Shown in pieces: positions 56,587 to 64,000 of a DNA stretch of 64,000 nucleotides (the stretch's first letter is position 1; the number at the start of each line of letters is the position of its first letter). The translations under genes and the position numbers were made by a program. The stretch spans positions 2,635,501 to 2,699,500 of the forward strand of contig JAFMOC010000027.1 of NCBI GenBank assembly GCA_019802505.1. Reading direction: 5' to 3'. The notes under the pieces are model-generated. The model was not told the origin of the DNA and made no database searches. It worked only from the letters and a program-made list of their open reading frames with translations. The stretch comes from Corydoras sp. C115. Lineage: Eukaryota > Chordata > Actinopteri > Siluriformes > Callichthyidae.

Positions 56587-56870
56587 CCCCATGGCCATCC
56601 AGGGCAGACCGGCAGATAGACCCAGGACAGGACATCAATCCAACGCTGGGCACACACTCACTCACACAGACACACTCTATATGGGGCAATTTGAAGAACT
56701 CAATTGACTTGATCCACGTTTTTAGACTGTGGGAGGAAACCGGAGAACCCGGAGGAAACCCACGCGGACACGGGGAGGACATGGAAACTCCACCCAGATG
56801 GGGATTCGAACCGGGAATCCCTAGCGCTGAGAGGAGAACATGATAAACCACTAAACCACCGTGCCGCCCC
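56491..56870 (-). repeat. V-SINE-like SINE with 45-G run and 13-bp TSD
   Basis: AAAAAGTTTAATT at 56478-56490 and 56871-56883 flanks the element. An uninterrupted run of 45 G (56541-56585) replaces the short G/C slot found in other copies. Confidence 0.95.
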
Positions 56871-56951
56871 AAAAAGTTTAATTATAATACAAAATCATGT
56901 ATTATAGACAAATAATAAATAAATAAAATAATAATAATTCATAAATAAAAT

Positions 56952-57297
56952 GGGGGCATGGTGGCTTAGTGGTTTGCATGTTCTCCTCTCAGCACAAGGG
57001 ATTCCCGGTTAGAATCCCCATCTGGGTGGAGTTTCCATGTTCTCCCCGTGTCTGCGTGGGTTTCCTCCGGGTTCTCCGGTTTCCTCCCACAGTCCAAAAA
57101 CATGGATCAAGTCAATTGAGTTCTCCAAATTGCCCCATGTAGAGTGTGTCTGTGTGAGTGAGTGTGTGCCCAGCGATGGATTGGCGCCCTGTCCTGGGTG
57201 TATCTGCCCAGCACCCGAGACGTTCTCCCCTGGATGGGCATGGGGAACCCCACCGCGACCCTAATAGAGGATAAAGCGGGAGATAATGAATGAATGA
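56952..57297 (+). repeat. V-SINE-like SINE with 11-bp TSD
   Basis: ATAAATAAAAT at 56941-56951 and 57298-57308 flanks a complete copy. Confidence 0.9.
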
Positions 57298-57308
57298 ATA
57301 AATAAAAT

Positions 57309-58445
57309 ATTAGTTTGTCTTAATATTCAGCAAAAGTCCTGTTGATATGAAATAAATCCAGCCAAGTAAAATTTTATCGGGTCATCGTTTTTTTGTAATT
57401 AATTGTGATTACATTTTTCATTGTAATTAATTAAGCTAAGGAGCGTTCAAACCTCGTCACGACGACATTCATACGAAAATCGTGTATTATGCAGGTAGCC
57501 AGAACTAACTTTACGCCAGAAGTGGCATAATAAAATTTTTTATAATTAATAAAATAAAGTTCCAGCCGCAGTACACTTATCTATTTAAATTGTTCTTACA
57601 GGAAATAACGTGGTTCCAATTTTTTGTACTATGTTTATATTCAGCAAAAAAACCTGCATCGATAATAAAATGTTATTTTGCGTTAAAAATAAATAATAAC
57701 ATTAGAGACGGTGCATTGTTCTTAAGAATTTAAGATAATTATAATAATCGTAACAATCGCGATTATTTCTTAAGACAATAATCATACCGTCTCATCCCTA
57801 CCACCAAGCAACATCTAGACGACCACGCCTCGCCATGGTAACCACGTTAAGGTCATTCTGACCGCGAGTGCCGGATCATGTGATCCATCAGCTTCCTCCT
57901 ATCCCACAGATAAAGGCGCCTCAGACAGGTGCGTTATGGGAAATCTTTAACGAAGCGGGTGGTAAAGGGTCCCGATATCCGTCTGCAATTTACAGAGCCG
58001 GCAGGAAGGACGGCTCATTTCCTCACTTCTATTAACCAGAGGAACTGTAAGAAGAGACGCCGTTCCCCCGGCTGAGCGACCAGGAACTTACTGTCCTCCC
58101 CTCATTTTCCACCCAGCTGCACCCTCCACGACACCCGGGCAACCCTCAGCGACACGCAGGGTCCTGCTGTGGGGCACCGGCTTGATCTCTCGGACTGCGG
58201 AGACCTACCGCAGAGCATTTTTATTATTCCAAAAGACATCAAATCGAGAGTTTTCGGTTCTCTGCGTCTCACTAAGTGAGTCTGGGTGATGAGACCGCCG
58301 TCCAATAAGATCCAGAGCAATTACCGGCAAATACGGAACCTCACCAGGCCAATTACCGGACGCTGAAGGGCTTTTTTGTGTCTTGTGTGTGGAGGCGGGA
58401 GAATCCTGTGTTGTACCGTTTTAAAAAAAGGCTTGCTGGTTATGT
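57309..58445. other. Unique sequence in intron 2
   Basis: AT-rich to about 57790, then GC-richer; no exon or repeat recognised. Confidence 0.4.
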
Positions 58446-58450
58446 GGGGG

Positions 58451-58795
58451 GGGGGTGGCACGGTGGCTTAGTGGTTAACATGTTCTCCTCTCAGTGCTGG
58501 GGATTCCCAGTTCGAATCCCAATCTGGGTGGAGTTTCCATGTTCTCCCCATGTCCACATGGGTTTCCTCCGGGTTCTCCACTTTCCTCCCACAGTCCAAA
58601 AACATGGATCAAGTCAATTGAATTCTTCAAATTGCCTCATATAGAGTGTGTCTGTGTGAGTGAGTGTGTGTCCAGCGATAGATTGGCGCCCTGTTCTGGG
58701 TGTATCTGCCCAGCACCCGAGACGTTCTCCCCTGGATGGGCATGGGGAACCCCCCCCGCAACCCTAGTAGAGGATAAAGCGGAAGATAATGGATG
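58451..58795 (+). repeat. V-SINE-like SINE, full length
   Basis: Preceded by a 9-G run; head GTGGCACGGTGGCTTAGTGG, tail AGATAATGGATGG. Confidence 0.9.
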
Positions 58796-58799
58796 GTTA

Positions 58800-60150
58800 T
58801 GCGGGTTACTAATCCTAACTTTGGTAGGATCCTCATGGCTGGGCTGTGGGACACTTCTCATTGAGGCGTTAATCCAGCATTGACATCAGACAAGCTTAGA
58901 TCATCGCCTTGGTTACCTAAGGTAACATCTAATGCGATGACGATGGAGGTCCGATCTCCCGATCTCCAATAAAGACTGAATTGGGATCCATTTTCCTTTG
59001 TCTACATGAACTCCAGACAGACAGACGGACAGAGCATGATGTCTGGGAAGGTCAAAGGTTAACCCTATGGTATCTAAATCACTTCAATAGTAGGGCGAGA
59101 AGATGAAAAAGGCTGAACGTGATCAATCACTGCACTGTCGGGATGTCAGACACCAGCAGGAGCCTCCACCACATGTGTGGTTTGGTTATGGTTAACCCTC
59201 CATTCACACTCGCACCATTGGTGGGTTTCTTGGAGGACATCGTGAAGCTGATTCTGAACATTAGGGTGGCTGCTCGTTAGTTCCCACTGCCCCGGTAATC
59301 ACAGGGCAAGACGACATCAAAGCAAATAGCAGGTAGAAAAGGCTTCCATGGGAGTTACCAGGTAAGGGGGGACTGGAGCATTAAAGGATACACCCCTTCA
59401 TCCCTGCCAAGCCGTTTTTAATCTGCCAGAATGACAGACGTACCACGCCCTTTGTTCTAGGCCTTCCTCCTGTGATCTCGCTGGCATCACCGCGGACCCT
59501 CCTAACAGACAGGTGAGCAGGTCCGGAGCCGGCCGGCCGGGCGGCGGCGGATTCCAGCCGTGACTCAACACTTGGGAACCCAGCCGAGCTCAGCAAAAAG
59601 CCACTGACCCCTCGGCAAATGAGTTCATCCGTCGTGACTCGCGTTCCGACTCCGACAATTGTCATTTTCCGCAAGGCTTCCAGAGCACAAAGGCGAACAA
59701 TAGCTTTGTTAAGGGGCTTTGTGGCTCTGTGAGGCAGGACATACAGCCTGACATGCACTTTGGGCCCTGTAGCTAGAAAATGATATTCAGCCATTAGGAG
59801 CCTCCCTTCTTTCAGTGTGCCCCTACACCGAGGTGAGATCCTCTGGGAAGCGGGCGCACCCGAAAGCGACGACAACAATGCACTTGGTTAACCTCGGACA
59901 TCTCGAGGAGCGTGCCTTAGGCGTGGTTAAGTGGCCAGACCGATGAAAGGAATCGGCGGGAACTGGGAGCAAGTGGTTTTACCACCAATGGATCACACCG
60001 TGGGTCGGTGTGGTTACAACTCCGACACAAATGGAACAGACTTTCGCAGCATGACCAATGAACATGCAAATCACAGCATGAAATACTAGGTCAATTCAAT
60101 TTTGGAGCCACGTTTTATCACACATGTAAGATTAGGGAAGAAATAAGGAA
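58800..60150. other. Longest repeat-free block of intron 2
   Basis: About 1.35 kb without recognisable repeats or exons. The part 59400-59900 has a cluster of HMG-box (SOX/TCF-like) motifs and is the best enhancer candidate in the window. Confidence 0.4.
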
Positions 60151-60159
60151 AGACGGTTG

Positions 60160-60540
60160 TGGTAGCACAATCTGAAGGTTGGGGGTTCAAATCCCAGGTC
60201 CCCTGAAGTGATAACGAGAATACCAACACACACTTGTCTGGAGTGGTGGGCAGTCCTGTATATGGTGTCCGGTGAGAAATTGGGGTTAGGTGCCCTGCCC
60301 AAGCACACTTCAGCCATAGTACTTGGTGGAACCAGCAATCAAACCATGGACCTTCAGGTCACAAGGCTGGTTCTTCAATCACAAGCCCATATCTGCCCCA
60401 ATGTACATTCTTGAGCAAGACCCTTAACCCTAATTGCTTTGGGTTACAGTCTCAACCCTACGTTCTGATCCCAATCATCAAGGGATAGATTGGCGCCCAG
60501 TCCTGGGTGTGTCTACCCAACAACCGAAACGTTCTGCCCC
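60160..60540. repeat. Degenerate tRNA-SINE fragments
   Basis: Contains GGGGGTTCAAATCCCAGGTC, GAGCAAGACCCTTAACCCT and a short V-SINE-like tail piece at 60482-60540. Confidence 0.6.
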
Positions 60541-60684
60541 ATGGCAGGACGGATTTGCAACAATAGGAGGTTCCACTGTATGAGCAAAATGAGGAAGATC
60601 TCCTTTGTGACGCACAAAAAAATGGATTAACATCCAGCTCCAAGCCCAAACTTTGTACCGCAAACATAATCTTAATATTCATTC

Positions 60685-61319
60685 ATCCATTATCTTCCGC
60701 TTTATCCTCTAGTAGGGTCGCGGTGGGGGTTCCCCATGCCCATCCAGGGAAGAACGTCTCGGGCGCTGGGCAGATACACCCAGTCTATCGCTGGGCACAC
60801 ACACACACACACAGACACACTCTATATGGGGCAATTTGGAGTACTCAATTGACTTGATCCATGTTTTTAGACTGTGGTCGGAAACCGGAGAACCCGGAGG
60901 AAACCCACGCGGACACGGGGAGAACATGTATATGTATGTAAATGTAAAAATGACTAAATGTAATGTATATATCCATCAATCCATTATCTTGCACTTTAAC
61001 CTCTACTAGGGTAGTGGTGGGTTCCCCATGCCCATCCAGGGGAGAATGTTTCGGGTGCTGGGGAGCTACACCCAGGACAGGGTGCCAATCTATCACTGGG
61101 CAGACATTCACTCACACAGACACACTCTATATGAGGCAATTTGGAGAACTCAATAGACCTTGATCCATGATTTTGGACTGTGGGAGGAAACCGGAGAACC
61201 CGGAGGAAACCCACGCGGACATGGGGAGAACATGGAAACTCCACCCAGATGAGGATTCGAACCTGGAATCCCTAGCGCTGAGAGGAGAACATGCTAAACA
61301 CTAAACCACCATGCCACCC
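60685..61319 (-). repeat. Two V-SINE-like SINEs in direct tandem
   Basis: 60685-60928 lacks the head; 60966-61319 is near full length. Confidence 0.85.
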
Positions 61320-61762
61320 TTAATCTTAATATAATCCATTAATAATAAACATCATTGTAAAGTGCCGCCTCAGCAGTTAAACCAACCACCCACGCGTTAG
61401 TGTTTTCAACCAGACCGCAGACCATTTCACCTTGTTAAAGGTGATCTTCTCGGTCATGTGGCTCAAGCACTCGAGCCTGGTTACAGCCAGCGTGACGCCA
61501 GCCGCGGCTCCATTATCATCATTTCCAGTAGGTTCAGGGGTCAAGTGGGAATTAAACTGCCTGAGCACTAATGCACTTTAATTACAGCAGCGCACCTGTT
61601 CAGGGTTCCTATCCCCGCAGGAAGCGTCACACGCATGCATTAACTGCACACCAACACCGGTCCCCGCACGCAGGTCATCCACCCGCACGGATAACTGCAC
61701 AAGAACACCAAACACACAGCACCGAGTCTATAGGACCGTAAATGAAAACCACACAGCACATC
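61320..61762. other. Unique sequence in intron 2
   Basis: Nothing recognised. Confidence 0.4.
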
Positions 61763-62586
61763 AGACTAGGGTTCCCCATGCCCATCCAGGGAAGAACGTT
61801 TCGGGCACTGGGCAGATACACCCAGGACAGGACGCCAATCTATCACTGGTCACAAACACACTCACACAGACACACTCTATATGGGGCAATTTGGAGAATT
61901 CAATTGACTTGATCCATGTTTTTGGACTGTGGGAGGAAACCGGAGAACCCGGAGGAAACCCATGCAGACACGGGGAGAACATGTATATATCATCCAGCAA
62001 TCATATTCGGCTTTATTGTCTACTAGGGTGGTGGAGGGGGTTCCCCATGCCCATCCAGGGGAGAACGTTTCGGGTGCTGGGCAGATACACCCAGGACAGG
62101 GTGCCAATCTATTACGCACTCAAACATACACACTCTATATGGGGCAATTTGGAGAATTCAATTGACCTTGATCCATGTTTTTGGACTGTGGGAGGAAACC
62201 AGAGAACCAGGAGGAAACCCACACGGACACGGGGAGAACATGTATATATCATCCAGCAATCATATTCGGCTTTATCCTCTACTAGGGTAGTGGAGGGGGT
62301 TCCCCATGCCCATCCAGGGGAGAACGTTTCAGGCGCTGGACAGATACACCCAGGACAGGGTGCCAATCCATCACTGGGCACACACTCACTCACACAGACA
62401 CACTCTATATGGGGCAATTTGGAGAACACAATTGACTTGATCCATGTTTTTGGACTGTGGGAGGAAACCGGAGAACCCGGAGGACACCCACGCAGACACG
62501 GGGAGAACATGGAAACTCCACCCAGATTGGGATTCCAACCGAGAATGCCTAGCGCTGAGAGGAGAACATGCTAAACACTGCCGCCC
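61763..62586 (-). repeat. Tandem trimer of V-SINE-like SINE with identical truncation points
   Basis: Units about 61763-61985, 61990-62245 and 62250-62586. The first two stop at the same place (GGGGAGAACATGTATATATC) and are followed by CATCCAGCAATCATATTCGG; period about 259 bp. Only the third keeps the tRNA head. Confidence 0.9.
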
Positions 62587-62589
62587 TAC

Positions 62590-62995
62590 AGTGCACTATA
62601 TTTATAATTTTTTGATGGATATTTATACTGTACACTCGCCACTTTGTGGAGTATTTTTAGTACTTTTAGTTTAATATTGCTGCACTTATTGTACATGTTT
62701 ATTTGCACTTTTGGAAATATAAACATGTCTGATGGGGCATCTGTAAAAATAAAAATGAATAGGTCGATATTAATAAAGGATTCGGATTCTGCTGGAATAA
62801 GGAAGGTGCTGCTGAATGAGTTCCCCATTTCTAAACCACCACGCTGGTCCCGTTCCAATAAAAACAGGTTAGCGGCGTTCTCATGACATCAAACGAAGCA
62901 CACAGGTGATCAGCTGTGAGTGCTAAACCAGTCAGACACCATCATCATCATCATCATCTTCATCACATGAATCTCACTTTACTGAAACTACAACC
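62590..62995. other. Unique sequence in intron 2
   Basis: AT-rich; (ATC)n at 62940-62962. No exon recognised. Confidence 0.4.
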
Positions 62996-63009
62996 AACAA
63001 TGTGAGATT

Positions 63010-63725
63010 CATCCATTCATTATCTCCCACTTTATCCTCTATTAGGGTCGCGGTGGGGTTCCCCATGCCCATCCAGGGGAGAACGTCTCGGGCGCTGGGC
63101 AGATACACCCAGGACAGGGCGCCAATCCATCGCTGGGCACACACTCACTCACACAGACACACTCTATATGGGGCAATTTGGAGAATTCAATTGAATTGAT
63201 CCATGTTTTTGTACTGTGGGAGGAAACCGGAGAACCCGGAGGAAACCCACGCGGACAATGGGAGAACATGGAAACTCCACCCAGATGGGGATTCGAACCG
63301 GGAATCCCTAGTACTGAGAGGAGAACATGCTAAACACTAAGCCACCGTGCCACCCGGAATGAGAATCCTTTTTCATTCATTCATTCATTCATTCATTCAT
63401 TATCTTCTGCTTTATCCTCTATTAGGGTCGCGGGGGGGGGTTCCCCATGCCCATCCAGGGGAGAACGTTTCGGGCGGTGGGCAGATACACCCAGGACAGG
63501 GCGCCAACCTATCGCTGGGCACACACTCACACACTACATGGGGCAATTTGGAGAATTCAATTGACTTGATCCATGTTTTTGGACTGTGGGAGGAAACTGG
63601 AGAACCCGGAGGAAACCCATGCAGACACGGGGAGAACATGGAAACTCCACCCAGATGGAGATTCGAACCGGGAATCCCTAGCGCTGAGAGGAGAACATGC
63701 TAACCACTAAACCACCGTGCCGCCC
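63010..63725 (-). repeat. V-SINE-like SINE dimer with one TSD around both units
   Basis: Units 63010-63355 and 63372-63725. CAATGTGAGATT occurs at 62998-63009 and 63726-63737, outside the pair. The inter-unit junction CGGAATGAGAATCCTTTTTC is that of the 46-kb cluster. Confidence 0.95.
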
Positions 63726-63754
63726 CAATGTGAGATTGAACCTTATAATTAACT

Positions 63755-63975
63755 TTGGGAGTGGGAGTGGTAGCTCAATGGTTAGGGTGTTGGGCTATCA
63801 ATCAGAAGGTTGGGGGTTCAAATCCCAGGTCCACTGAAGTTACCAATGTGGGTTCTTGAGCAAGACCCTTAACCCTCATTGCTCAGGGAGGTTGTGATGA
63901 ACCCTGTGCTCACCTTGTAAGTCGCTTTGGATAAAAGCGTCCAATAAATGACCAAATGTAAATGACCAAATGTAG
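63755..63975 (+). repeat. Second SINE family, full length
   Basis: Head TGGTAGCTCAATGGTTAGGG, B-box-like GGGTTCAAATCCC, tail TAAGTCGCTTTGGATAAAAG followed by repeated CCAAATGTAAATGA. Confidence 0.9.
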
Positions 63976-64000
63976 CTTTCCATGCAGTCGTAAGTCCAAA

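Noticed and set aside
59381..59878. 165-codon minus-strand frame in intron 2
   Set aside because: No domain, no MNNL-type cysteines, no splice sites in phase with exon 3; more likely noncoding.
61891..62574. 227-codon plus-strand frame
   Set aside because: Spans the SINE trimer; the same peptide (HVFGLWEETGEPGG) appears at dozens of SINE copies.
52022..64000. Search for jag2 exons 1-2 or another gene
   Set aside because: No signal peptide or MNNL exon with correct phase was found; the region reads as intron 2.

Overview
The window is vertebrate, almost certainly teleost, genomic DNA. It holds the 3' nine-tenths of one large gene on the minus strand, jag2 (Jagged-2, a Notch ligand of the DSL family). 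Twenty-three coding exons lie in order from 52021 down to 7685. All use GT-AG introns, and the joined phases give one uninterrupted frame of 1,116 codons plus a stop. Most exon lengths equal those I recall for mammalian JAG1/JAG2 (255, 61, 131, 120, 114, 114, 114, 47, 165, 28, 86, 114, 132, 151). I number them 3 to 25. Exons 1 and 2 (signal peptide and most of the MNNL domain) are not visible and must lie beyond 64000, so the stretch 52022-64000 is intron 2.

Region by region (plus-strand coordinates): 1-5940 is downstream intergenic DNA with SINE debris. 5940-7684 is the probable jag2 3' UTR. 7685-8181 is the last exon (membrane segment and cytoplasmic tail). 9416-14181 encodes the cysteine-rich/VWC-like and juxtamembrane region. 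15233-20345 encodes EGF 11-16, 20439-35436 EGF 2-10, 40769-40829 half of EGF1, and 41892-42146 the DSL domain. 51967-52021 is the end of the MNNL domain. Encoded order: [signal + MNNL outside window]-MNNL end-DSL-16 EGF repeats-cysteine-rich region-TM-short basic/acidic tail ending in -LCV. No other protein-coding or RNA gene is supported.

The introns are packed with repeats. The main one is a tRNA-headed SINE of about 340 bp with the central block typical of V-SINEs (DANA/HE1 type) and an L2-like tail ending in (ATGA)n. More than 50 full or partial copies lie in both orientations. A second tRNA-derived SINE, a palindromic MITE, and several tandem arrays (23, 27, about 152, about 265 and about 450 bp units) fill much of the rest, with long (GA)n, (AT)n, (CA)n and poly-G tracts.

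The most interesting observations are: (i) the 3' splice site and first 30 nt of exon 6 sit inside a tandem array, giving three decoy acceptors upstream; (ii) two SINE dimers carry a target-site duplication around the whole dimer, and their junctions match loci elsewhere in the window, which suggests read-through retrotransposition of SINE pairs; (iii) a spacer-less 92-bp near-perfect palindrome lies in intron 5; (iv) unusual His substitutions occur in the receptor-binding loop of the DSL domain.
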